Positions 49,101-60,000 of a stretch of DNA of 64,000 nucleotides are shown one piece after another (the first letter of the stretch is position 1; each line of letters starts with the position of its first letter). This DNA is from Caenorhabditis remanei (Eukaryota; Nematoda; Chromadorea; Rhabditida; Rhabditidae): assembly GCF_010183535.1 (NCBI RefSeq), contig NC_071332.1:12648001-12712000 (forward strand), given 5' to 3'. The translations under genes were made by a program, and so were the position numbers. The notes under the pieces are model-generated. The model was not told where the DNA came from. It saw nothing but the letters and a program-made list of their open reading frames with translations, and searched no databases.

Positions 49101-50918
49101 AAACCAGGAAACCACTACTCTGCGAACCATCCACTCGGACTTCATCTTCACTCGCAACACTCCCATTCAGCTCCACACGGAATGTCTCATCAATCGAATA
49201 CCGTACCAAGCACCCCGGTTACAGCTCACGAGACGAAGAGAAGCTTGTCACAAAATCAGGAAGAGAGTCAGTTTGCTATGGTTGATGTCAGATATGATCG
49301 GAAAGGAACTCATCAGAAAATTCGTAAGTTTCAGGGAACCATCTCTATGCTTAGCCACGTGGAAAGTTATTTGAGGGGAAGTATCTCAAAATTTCGAAAA
49401 GAAAGTGTAAACACCATCATATTTTTTCCAACAAAGAAAGAAAGACAAATTAGAAACACGATAACACTTATGATTGAAGTAGTGGATACCCAGAGTGAGA
49501 GAACGCAATCAGTTGTCTCGACCGTTCCCCTCGGTCATCACATCTTCTCTATTTTCTCATTCTCCTTCCGTGTTCGACGACTTTTGAAAGAAAATTCAAA
49601 ACGTCCTCTCGAAAATCATGAACTTTTTATTCCGCAAACGAAACGGAAGCAGCTCGCGACCGTCATCACCTTCGCCAGATTCGAAAGGTCCGCCCCAATT
49701 TCTTTCACGTCATCTAGTAGTACGCCCCGCCCACATTGTGTCCTTTTGACCTCCCACGCCTTCTGGGGGAAATAGTATCATCCCCCTTCTAGCTACATCA
49801 AGCATTCTCATTCATATAAAAATATGACTTGCTGTTCAGCTGTTCTTCAACCACCACCACTTCTTCCACGTTCTCGTCAATTCAATCAACCAATCAACAG
49901 TGTTCATTTGCCACCAACCACTCAAGCTCCAATGCCTCCAGCACCAAAGACATCTACTATTATGAGCACAGCATCAAGCCCAACGAGTACCTCAACGACT
50001 CCAAGTTCAGCTCTTGGACCGGCTCCAAAGCTTCATCCAAGACGTATGCCTCAGCCAATGTCTCCATTGGCTAAGTCTCCATTGACTCCATCTAAAGGTT
50101 AGTATTTTTACTTTCCAATTTTCTTTTTCTGTACTTTCCCAGTCTACGAAACCAGTTTTATCATATCAATGAATCGGTGGTTTTCGTATAGTTCATTCAC
50201 TATCAGAATATCTTCTCTTTTCTCAACAAAATGAAAAACAATTTCTAATCTTCAGACAACTCTTCAACTGCCTTCCAATTCCCTGTTGTCTACGAAGTGG
50301 CGCCTCCACCACTTCCGCCACGACCATCAGCCTCTTCTGATGCGTCATCTCCAAGCACGTCGGGTGCCACTAAAGAAAATCAAGAGCAACTCAGAGTTAT
50401 CTTCGATCGGTAAGAATTGCTATTGACCAATTCTCTTAATGATTTGAATAAGTTTTCAGCGAAGAATCCCATTCGCCAACCGTCCGATTGTCCGTTGCCC
50501 TCCCACCAGCACTTCCTCCACCGAGAGGATCCGCCGTATCCAGGGCGCCACCACCACTGCCGCCAAAGTCAAAGTAAGTTTGGGAACAAAATTGACGGAA
50601 AGACAGACAGAAATCTCTAATTCGATTCGGAACTGATAAAACGTGATCAATGAACTGTCTATTCAGAGAACCGATTCTAAGTTGAGGTGTACAAAATCGA
50701 AACGAATTTTGATAAAATTTGATCAGATTCTGATCTTCCACGTCTTCACCCTTCACCTCCAACTTTCAATTCATTTATCTTATTGTTTCAGCCGACGCAA
50801 CAGCAGCAGTCCAACATCATCTTCGGACCCTTTCGACGACCCAACGTCTCCTTCGATTTTCGTCAACACCCCACCACCTCCACTGCCCCCAAAAACCTAC
50901 AGAATCACTAAGAAGTAA
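34159..50918 (+). CDS. sos-1: Son of sevenless Ras guanine-nucleotide exchange factor, 1485 aa
   Basis: Exons: 34159-34162 (ATGG), 34647-34771, 35136-35222, 35354-35440, 35492-35593, 35649-36503, 36550-36878, 36923-37372, 37425-38052, 38100-38180, 38323-38634, 38693-38911, 39045-39173, 48927-49323, 49840-50097, 50256-50409, 50460-50573, 50792-50918. Phases close to 1486 codons. Domains: N-terminal histone fold (about 40-235), DH (YESVAVDFLRDERRFIRELN, about 250-430), PH (about 470-610), REM (about 655-830), Cdc25 Ras-GEF (about 890-1120: LLTLHPLEIGRQ, SINPPCIPFFGHYLSNI, VIREIQIYQNERYSL). The proline-rich tail has SH3-ligand motifs for a GRB2/SEM-5 partner (APPPLPPRP, APPPLPPKS, PPPPLPPKTYR). 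It activates LET-60 Ras downstream of receptor tyrosine kinases at the plasma membrane. The exon after a 9753-bp intron, QFFESIDPKSEFNTNEDLEE and on, matches SOS1/Sos at the same point, so the tail belongs to this gene. The 4-nt first exon is my choice because it gives MDENSIMSIS. MSIS (34661) is the fallback start. Confidence 0.93.
42564..42785 (+). CDS. sos-1: Candidate alternative first exon of sos-1 (tail isoform), 74 codons
   Basis: An ATG at 42564 opens MFLVRVRRRIQRARHAYIFS, a proline/threonine stretch (PTPTLPPTSS) and a basic end (MKRLLARMKIL), then donor TTG|GTAGGG in phase 0. Spliced to 48927 it would give a 423-aa protein of basic N-terminus plus SOS-1 proline-rich tail, with no GEF module. 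An acceptor-like tttttcag-type site (aaattttcag) lies 2 bp before the ATG, so a noncoding 5' exon or spliced leader may precede it. The codon run is clean of stops and looks coding. The joining is inference. Confidence 0.4.
45281..45559 (+). CDS. sos-1: Candidate alternative first exon of sos-1 (tail isoform), 93 codons
   Basis: First ATG after an in-frame stop. It reads MEHPPIPPYLSDPPEEEPIL, RFQSDTIEDVIIFCEPYRIS, then a basic end KRMFKKLPETKWIRRVM and donor ATG|GTACGA in phase 0. It is itself proline-rich (PPIPPYLSDPP), which would add SH3-ligand character. Joined to 48927 it would give 442 aa. It follows a G+C-rich stretch (45180-45230) that resembles a promoter. No known domain is recognised. 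Confidence 0.45.
45798..45806 (+). promoter_or_regulatory. TATA-like box upstream of the 45892 mini-exon
   Basis: TATATATAC about 90 bp before an ATG at 45892 that begins an 8-codon exon with a phase-0 donor. The spacing resembles the 48678 box and its ATG. Sequence alone cannot show that it is used. Confidence 0.25.
45892..45915 (+). CDS. sos-1: Candidate 8-codon alternative first exon of sos-1
   Basis: ATG opens MLLARQTG and ends at GGG|GTATGT in phase 0, compatible with the acceptor at 48927. The exon is so short that chance is a real explanation. It is listed because of the TATA-like box about 90 bp upstream and because it repeats the pattern of the other candidates. Confidence 0.22.
48678..48684 (+). 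promoter_or_regulatory. TATA box upstream of the proximal sos-1 tail exon
   Basis: TATAAAT in a C/G-richer context (ttcccgctataaatcgtgta), followed by a CA-type start region (atcattcaaaca, 48711-48722) and an ATG at 48769 in a first-exon candidate. This is the best-looking core promoter inside the intron. Confidence 0.4.
48769..48840 (+). CDS. sos-1: Candidate proximal first exon of sos-1 (tail isoform), 24 codons
   Basis: ATG opens MLSFRFCCCCTAPQSPTDKW and then YFKK, ending at AAA|GTACGA in phase 0, only 86 bp before the tail exon at 48927. The four consecutive cysteines after a short hydrophobic/basic start look like a palmitoylation site, which would tether the 373-aa tail protein to membrane. 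With the TATA box at 48678 this is the most convincing alternative start. Membrane attachment is inference. Confidence 0.5.
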
Positions 50919-51511
50919 ATCTTCTCTGTAACGATTATTCTGATGTTTTATTTCTCAAGTTTTAATATACGTTCATAATTCTCTCCAATTTTACTCGTCT
51001 CCCCAAATGTATACATAGATTTATTCACTCGGCCATATTACTTTTTTCCAATTCGCCAATCATTTCTTGATCTCAACATTCCAAAATTTGCATTCAATTG
51101 TTTTCTGTTCTATCTGAATATTTTGAGATTTCCCTTCTGTCCCCAATCCCCCATCCAGCACAAACCAGTCCCAAATTCCTGTGATAAGCAACACATTCTC
51201 AATCATTTGTATTCTTTCTTGAACAATTTCTTCCCCAAATTTCAAATATTCTAGTTTTTAAAAGTTGAAGTATAAAATAGTTTTAAAACAATAATTGTTC
51301 ATTGAGAACACACAACAAACAAAAAACATTCTACTTCGACGTCGTCTTCTTCTGTGGCTTCTCACTCGATGAATTCTTTTCTTCGATTTCTTCTCTTTCG
51401 ACTTCTTCCTCTCATCACCGTCTTGAGTCTTTTCCGTCCTAACTCCATCATCTCTCGTTTTACTTAAACTCGACAATTCATTCGTATCTAGAGATACTTT
51501 CGTATCTCTGC
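50919..51511. other. 3' region downstream of sos-1
   Basis: sos-1 3' UTR and spacer. On minus, an open basic stretch (51490-51310: DERKKSKEKKSKKRIHRVRS, then HRRRRRRSR) continues in another frame beyond the stop of the ORF at 51512. It may be part of that gene's 3' end or a shifted relic. No poly(A) signal is distinctive. Confidence 0.35.
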
Positions 51512-51769
51512 TCATAGATCTTGAACTATAGTCGTAGTTGGTTCCATTTCAACATTATCAATATCCGATCCGATTTCAATCAATTCATTCATTGAATCTT
51601 CCCATTCAACCTTACCAAGTGTGATGTTCTTGATGGGAGTTGTACTCGGAGGAGGAACCATTTCATTCGAAAAATACTTCTTGCTTGTCTCATCTCTATT
51701 CAAACTCCCAATTGGCTCTCTCGGAATGAAAATTGGATCTTGCTTTTGGAATCTACTTGGGTATGCCAA
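51512..51769 (-). CDS. Orphan ORF abutting a hairpin element, 5' end missing
   Basis: Read on minus, the frame begins at a possible acceptor (cggtgtag|TTGGCATACC) lying in the end of the adjacent inverted-repeat element. It runs 85 codons: RFQKQDPIFIPREPIGSLNR, NEMVPPPSTTPIKNITLGKV, then an acidic stretch and TGA. It has no ATG before residue 36. It looks coding, but the upstream part is absent or displaced, so it may be a gene truncated by the element. Family not recognised. Confidence 0.3.
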   Translation of the reverse strand: MAYPSRFQKQDPIFIPREPIGSLNRDETSKKYFSNEMVPPPSTTPIKNITLGKVEWEDSMNELIEIGSDIDNVEMEPTTTIVQDL

Positions 51770-52180
51770 CTACACCGTTTTCAAACTATTCCATCAAGTC
51801 ATCTTCCGTTTCGAACTGTTTTCTAGATTTTCTGAACATTTGGTAAGAAACTTTATTGAGAAAATTGTTCTCATGGTCTCATTCATCTCATCATGGTATA
51901 CCCACTCATTTTGAAAGCTTGTAAACCAAATTTTTCTTCTCATTCACTCTCGAACCAGACATTGTTTCAATATGAAGAAGGCACTGTATGATTATCCGGC
52001 ATGTCCTCGAAAAAAACAATATTAATTGAAGAATTGTCAAAGAGGAGTCTCCATCATGAATGAGACCATGAGAACAAAAAGTTTTCTCAAAAAAAGTTTC
52101 TTACCAAATGTTCAGAAAATGTAGAAAACAGTTCGAACCGGAAGATAACTTGATGGAATAGTTCGAAAACACTGTAGTTG
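51767..52180. mobile_element. 414-bp hairpin-type MITE with long inverted arms
   Basis: The left arm (51767-51897) and the reverse complement of the right arm (52051-52180) agree over about 125 bp with few differences, both starting CAACTACA and sharing TCTGAACATTTGGTAAGAAA. The loop between is about 150 bp with no ORF. The whole unit could fold into one long hairpin. I could not identify a clear target-site duplication, so the class is open. Confidence 0.75.
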
Positions 52181-52503
52181 ACATTTTATGACCAGTTTTC
52201 CAAATGCAAAAAAAAGAAAAAAGGGGGAGGGGTCGATCCCCAGACCTTCCTCCTACCGGTCCCCCTCGCTGCCACGTGGCGCCGAGGTCGAAGACAGACG
52301 AATGAATACTGATAAAGATTTACGACGATCAGACTTCAGCGTCCTAGTTGTGAAAAGTAGCATTGTCTGGAAACGGATTAGTACTCTGAATCAAGACGAA
52401 ACTCGGGGGAGAAAAACGGTTCATTCAATAAATAAGCGTGGACTAGATTAAAACGTGGGTTATGTTACATAGATTGTACATTAGGGTTGTTGGTGGTTCG
52501 GGC

Positions 52504-54189
<1,686 letters not shown>

Positions 54190-54723
54190 ATGGCTCGATC
54201 TCTGAAAAGGGTGGAAAACTCGGGAATGGCACCGTTCATATTCTTCAAAGATCGTTTGGCCACTTTCAAAAATTACGAATACGACGATGATCAAACGGCG
54301 ACTTGCACTTCGAAAACGGTTTTTTTCTTTCGTAATAAACAGATCGTAATCACACGTTTTCAGCTTGCACGAGCAGGTTTCGTGTGGACAGGAGGAATCT
54401 CGGCTATCTGCCCATTTTGCCTCAAAGAGCTTGAATTCGATCCGGACGATGATCCATGGGAGGAACACAAAAAACGTGGAAATGATTGTGACTTTGTTAA
54501 TCTGGAAAAGCTCGAAGATTCAAAGTTAACTCTTTCTGACTGCATCAAACTCTCACAAAGTGGCATTGTTATGGCTCAATTCAAGAAGCAAAACGTTATT
54601 ATCGAGCAATTGGAGGAGAAAATGGCCGTAACAAACATTTCAGCAACAGTCTCTGAAGTTCTGAAGGGCCCGAAAAAGCAGTCTACGTCAAAATCTCGCC
54701 GTTCCAGAAAAAAGAATCCATAA
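54190..54723 (+). CDS. bir-1: BIR-domain chromosomal passenger protein (survivin homologue), 162 aa
   Basis: Exons 54190-54318 and 54364-54723. The single BIR domain runs from APFIFFKDRLATFKNYEYDD through LARAGFVWTGGISAICPFCL to DPDDDPWEEHKKRGNDC, with the zinc ligands C-x2-C, H and C in order. A C-terminal helix (QFKKQNVIIEQLEEKMAV) and a basic tail (KSRRSRKKNP) follow, as in survivin-type proteins that join Aurora B, INCENP and Borealin-like subunits at chromosomes and the spindle midzone. C. elegans BIR-1 is, as I recall, 155 aa and in one operon with skp-1. The sequence here is strongly diverged and skp-1 does not follow. The 45-nt intron has no stop and is a multiple of three, so retention would leave the frame open. 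Confidence 0.9.
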   Translation: MARSLKRVENSGMAPFIFFKDRLATFKNYEYDDDQTATCTSKTVFFFRNKQIVITRFQLARAGFVWTGGISAICPFCLKELEFDPDDDPWEEHKKRGNDCDFVNLEKLEDSKLTLSDCIKLSQSGIVMAQFKKQNVIIEQLEEKMAVTNISATVSEVLKGPKKQSTSKSRRSRKKNP

Positions 54724-54858
54724 GTGATCGTTATTTATGTGAATAGTTTTGAGTAGCGCGCTATTATATATCTTCTATGTGAATCATAATCTACTTTTAA
54801 TATTGTTTAGTTTTTACCAACCTAACTCCAATTTTCATAAATTGTTCTCACAAGTGCT

Positions 54859-55718
54859 CTACATCCATTTTTTCTCCATGCGCAAGAGAAGTTTATTCAG
54901 TGTCACAGGGTCTAGATTCAGATGCTGAAGACGTCTTTTACGGTTTTTAGTATCTGAATCATCATCGTCTTCAACACTGAATCTTTCCTGAAATAAAAAA
55001 TAATTGTTTATGAAAACGAAAGAGTTCTTACTCCTACAACTGGCATACTCGCACTTCTGTCGAACTTTTTAGACGTAGGAGTGGCTGTATTTGCTTGTTG
55101 ACCAGTGGGAGACTTATCAGCTTTGACCACGTCTGGAGGCAGTTTCAAACAGCGCAAGAAATAAAAAATGCCCAAAGCACAAGAAACCAAAAAGTGAAGA
55201 TGAGAAGAATTATAAGAATTGTGTTGATTAATTTCCAGGAGGATCTGAAATCGAAACATATTGAATGGGAGAGAAATTGTTAGTTTCTGATGGATTTGTT
55301 TCTAGATGAACCACAATTACTCAAGATTTAACTCAAATGAGAATATGTTTGCAAGATGATGCCAGTTGTAGAGAGGCTGAACTAACTTGGTTTCAGGTTC
55401 CTTCAATCTCGATTCCATTATTGAACAGAAGTCAGAACACTTTGCAAAACTGGATTTCGCTAAACTATTTAATCAATTCAAAGAGGTTCCGGTGCTCGAA
55501 CTTCTTGGGAATCTCTCAATCTCTCTTGAATACTTCAATTCGAATTCGTGTGAATCATCAGATGAGAATCCTGAATTCAGATTCTAACACTGTTTGAGAA
55601 CACGCGAAACCTACTTACCAAACATAATTGATCCCATAAAAATCATGGAAATCGCAATCGGAAGAATAGGAAATCTTTTGAGTTGTTCTCGATAGATTGA
55701 AACATCATAAGCGAACAT
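54859..55718 (-). CDS. Small single-pass membrane protein, 109 aa, unknown function
   Basis: Minus exons 55718-55619, 55132-55032, 54987-54859, phases consistent. The N-terminus MFAYDVSIYREQLKRFPILP precedes one hydrophobic helix (ILPIAISMIFMGSIMF). Then come a soluble linker rich in S/T/K (SPTGQQANTATPTSKKF) and an acidic-basic C-terminus (VEDDDDSDTKNRKRRLQHLN, ending LLLRMEKKWM). It looks like a small mitochondrial or ER membrane protein, but I cannot name a family. Intron 1 (55133-55618) contains an open frame on the plus strand, reported as a finding. The acceptor choice for exon 2 (gcctccag) is dictated by phase. Confidence 0.6.
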
Positions 55719-57049
55719 TATAAGTTTCTGAAACTAATTACATAGGAAACTTTCTGAAACTCAACGAATTCACTTTTAGTCAGAACACTTTTGATCTGTT
55801 TGAATTTGATACATTGATTTGAAAAATATTGTTTTATTTTAAGTTCGGCGTGGAAAATTAGAAAAAAATGAAGAAATAATACAAACATGTGTGGAGAAAA
55901 ATGGTTACGAGATAATAGAGAACTTTTTATATTGACTTTTCACGTTGTTGGAACTCGAAAAGTCACAGTTCCCTCGTTTTCCAGTTCTTTTCTAATGACA
56001 ATTCTTTCCTAAATCTCACTTGTTTGGTTAGAAAACATGTGTTTCTCTATGGTTTTGAGACGTCTTCAGATAAAGAATTCAGTCTGATGGTTCGAATAAC
56101 GAGAGGAGTTACATCATATGATTCGACAAGTAAACTCTGAAAAACCATCGTTTTTTATTTCTTTCTTTCTTGAATTATTTTCCAATTTTTGTATTTTCCT
56201 GTTGACTCAAACTACTTTTATAAATCTCATCGGTTTGTTCACGAATTCATACAAAAATTGAGACGACCTGACAACCTGTAATTTTTATTTGCACCTTCAA
56301 AGCTTTTGTTTCTACTAAAACCTTCCAAACAAATCATTTTTCGAGTGCCAGAATAATGTTCCCAGATTCTTATAAATTCATATGAATAATTGCAATCAAA
56401 TCTTCAAAAAATATTACACCCAAATTTCTCTTTTCCTTCAAAACTTTTCTTTCGAAACATGTGTTTCCTTTTTGTTTTTCGTTCAATGAGATAATCAGAT
56501 CCCGAAGTTTTTGTTCTGCGAGAAAATATGAAATTTACAATTTGACAAATTTATAGAAATAAATCAAAAACAATAAAGAGAATACTGTTAAAAAATCATA
56601 AGTTCGACTGAAAATGAGGGTTTTTGAGGAGGAGAGATGAGAGAATTCCGAGAATAATTTGTGTTGAGGACTCTGATATGAACTGGAAATCAATTAAAAG
56701 AAAAAATACAATTCTAGAAGACATTATACATGATGAGCACATTTTATTGGTCCTCAATAAACCCAGAAAACGGATTTTTTGATGAGTTGTGGAAATGAAC
56801 GTTGTGTTAACCCTGTTGGTCACAAAGAGAATATTAACAAATGAGAGAATCAGTTGATTTAGAGAAGGGAGGAGAGAGAATTGAAAAATATTAAAAAGTC
56901 ATGGGAAAAGACAACAAAAAGAAACTGATCATTTGAAATGAAATGGAGGAAAAAGAGAGCAATCAATGGAGAAGAGAACTGGAGAAAGACCTTTTGTTTC
57001 ACTTGGGAAGATGGTTTTGATTCGAATAAATATGAAGATCCGTTTGATT
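55719..57049. other. Intergenic region and probable unc-62 3' UTR
   Basis: 1.3 kb of AT-rich sequence with no coding signal. The part next to 57049 should be the 3' UTR of unc-62 (minus strand). The sequence aaacatgtgtttc occurs twice (about 56035 and 56456), which may be chance or a short repeat. Confidence 0.45.
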
Positions 57050-60000
57050 TTATTCGTGTGGAGCCGAGAGATCAACCCATTGTTGAGCAGATAATGCATC
57101 AACTGCCGGTGCAACTGGGAAGCCCATCATTGGATTCATGAATTGCATTGCTCTGAAACTTGTCGTTTTTATTCAAACTGTATTTGAAATATAATTGATT
57201 TTTTGTTAATAGATCTAAACGCATACTGAAATTTCATAAAATGTTTCTTCCAAAATTTTAAACCCTACAGTAAAAATCAAAATTGAAAACTCACGGATTA
57301 GGGAATGGCTGGAATCCTCCATAATTCATCGTCCTCTGCATATATAATTCGGCTCCTGGATAGTGCATCGCCGTGGCAGCTGCCAGTGAAGACGGATCCG
57401 GTGAATAATTGGCTCCACTATCAGATTCCGAATCGGGACTTGGTCCAGGTGATTGCTCACTTCGATTTCTCCTTCTATTCTTACAAACATTCATATGTGG
57501 AGCTCGTCCAGCACGATTATTTTGATCGATCATCGGTTGGACGATTCGACGACGAGCATTGATAAACCTGAAATATTAAGGAAATTAATTATGAGTAGTG
57601 TGAGTTTTTTTTGTTCGATTGTCATAATATGTCACAGATCCCTTTGTTTTATTTCTCAAATGATTTCCTCCTCAAGTTTCATCTGTCCGCCCTCTTCATC
57701 GGACCTAAACAACCACTAAAAGTGTCAAATCGTGACAATTTATGTGCGTCACAATTGAACCAATGCAAGTGGCCAGAAGAGAAAAAGATAAGAATCAGTT
57801 GGAAAGAAAGAAATAGCAACCTTCTCAGAAACTAAATAACTTTTGTCTCTCTCTCTTTCTGAGCGAGAAGATCATGAAAATCCCATAAATCGCGTTAACC
57901 ACAACTACTTGAAGATGGAATGAGGGGATAAAAAAGTTAAGTGACCAATGTCACACTCGTAATATAAACGCAACGAACTATTTGACGAGCGCATAAAATA
58001 ACGTTTATAGGTTTAGTGGGTGCGTGTGTTTATTTCGTTGAAACTAAAGATGATTATCAGGTGGAATCATGAGAAAGTAATTGACTGGATAAAGTACGGT
58101 AGAAGGAGTTTGAGCATAGCTAGGCTGGAAGTTAAGCTGGATCTAGGTTACGCATTCTCGACAATTGTAGTACTGGTACTGTGGAAATATATCAGACGTC
58201 TTCCAAGTCAACGCATTCAAAATCCAAAGAATTTGAGGATGATAGCTCTAGCCGAAATTCTGATAATCCGAATTGAGCTTATCTAATTCTGATTCCAAAA
58301 CCACCTCATACGTCTTCTGAACCATTTTTCAACCCCTTCTCTCCTATTTTCCCCCAATCATCACCCCAGAAATTCCCACAATCAATCTTAGTACCTTGTC
58401 ACAATCTTTATCAATTCAGTGTCCATCTATAAATCTTTGTCCTTCTCATTCCTTTCCCCTATCATCTCTTCTTCAGTATGTGTCAGTCACTCTCGTCCGA
58501 AAAACCACCGCCACCCCGAAAAAAGCAATCACTCTTTTTCTCATAAATTGACACCTTCATCGTCAACCAAATTGACAAATCGACCCCTCAATATGAAGAA
58601 GCGCTTCTTCTTTTCCAGAGACCCCCGTTTCTCTCTTTTTCTCTATCTACATCGAATGTATCCTTCTCTATTTCCCACTGCTTTCGGGGTGGGGGTGCCT
58701 TCGGCTTGTCAACGTCGCCAGCTGCGTCGATCCATCATTGCCAAGGCTGTCGCTCTGCCAGCCAATTCTCTTCGATCTCTTCGTCTTACATTGACTCTAC
58801 CGGACCCCAACCCGCTCTGTTCGAATTGCCGCCTTGAAGAAGAAGAGAAGGAAAAGAAGAGAGGCAAACGGGGGGATACGGTAATCGACAAGGGACGATG
58901 AAGATGAGGATGAAGACGAAACAGACACAGAATCTCACCCCCTCCTCCTTCTCTAACTGTTGCCAGTTTTTCGAATTTCAAAATTCTTCGGAACGAGAAG
59001 AACAAAAAGTCTATCAATAGAATGGGAAAACACGCAGATAAATATGGAGTTTGTGGAAAATCTAAAGATTCCTAGAGAGCTAGAAGACTCTAGCTTGTGG
59101 GACATATTGGAATGGAGGTTCGCGATTTCAGAACTAGAGCTTTCAAGTTTCAGATGTTGAACCCCTTCGATTGACTATTTCCGACCCCAACCCAACTAAT
59201 CAAAAGTTTTCCAGCATTACCAAAATACTCCCATATTTTTACCTTGTTTAAACTTTAATTGAATCCTTACTCTCCCTACTAAAGCATCTTTTTTGCAACC
59301 AGACAACAACCATTTGTTATGCATTAGCCCTCCCTTCTCTCCATCCTTCTACTCGGTTCCATCCATCTTCCCAACTCCTTCGGGCATTTTCCGTCTCGTC
59401 TTCTTTCCACCCCTTATCAACTACTATCATCATTTCTTTTTCCTCTAATCCTTAGAGGCGAAACCTCACTTGTTTCCTTTTAAGCCTGTTGGTCCCCCGG
59501 TGGTTTCTCTTCTCAAAACCATCAAAAAAGGAGAATCAAAGAAAAAAGGAGGAGCAATGGAGAGAGAAAAGGTGGACTCGCTCGTTTCGATGCGGGGTGG
59601 TCGTTCGTCAGTTTGACACGAAATGTCAGTCAAATGTCCACTCAATGAGCGTTGTTCGTAGTCGGAATTGGGGAAAAGGCGGAATAGGATAATGAGGGCT
59701 GAATCGACGAGTCACCCTGTCTCCGGATACCTGACCACGGATGGGAAGAATGCGAACAGGAAGACATGTACAGTTATGGTAGAAGAAGAGAGTGGAAGCT
59801 TGGAGAAAACTGGAGAAGGCACTTTTAGGGATAGTCGATTCTTTAATATTTCAGATGCTCAAAGTCTACGCACGGTCTACAATCTCAAAAAACTTCAGAA
59901 CTAAAGTTACCGTACTACATTTAACAAATTCCAAAAATCCCTCGAATACTATTAACGTGTCGAATCCCAGAAGACAAAGCTTCTCAAATCCTATAATTTC

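Noticed and set aside
52188..52451. 87-codon ORF and a GGGGTCGATCCCC sequence resembling a tRNA T arm
   Set aside because: No cloverleaf can be drawn around it, and the ORF starts in an A run with no supporting context.
55240..55340. Minus-strand hydrophobic frame SSWKLINTILIILLIFTFWF
   Set aside because: It needs phase 2 entry while the preceding exon leaves phase 1; the hydrophobicity follows from an A-rich plus strand.
58419..58901. 160-codon plus ORF inside the 3.2-kb unc-62 intron
   Set aside because: Serine/arginine/leucine-rich pyrimidine-type composition, overlaps an open frame on the other strand, no splice or promoter context.
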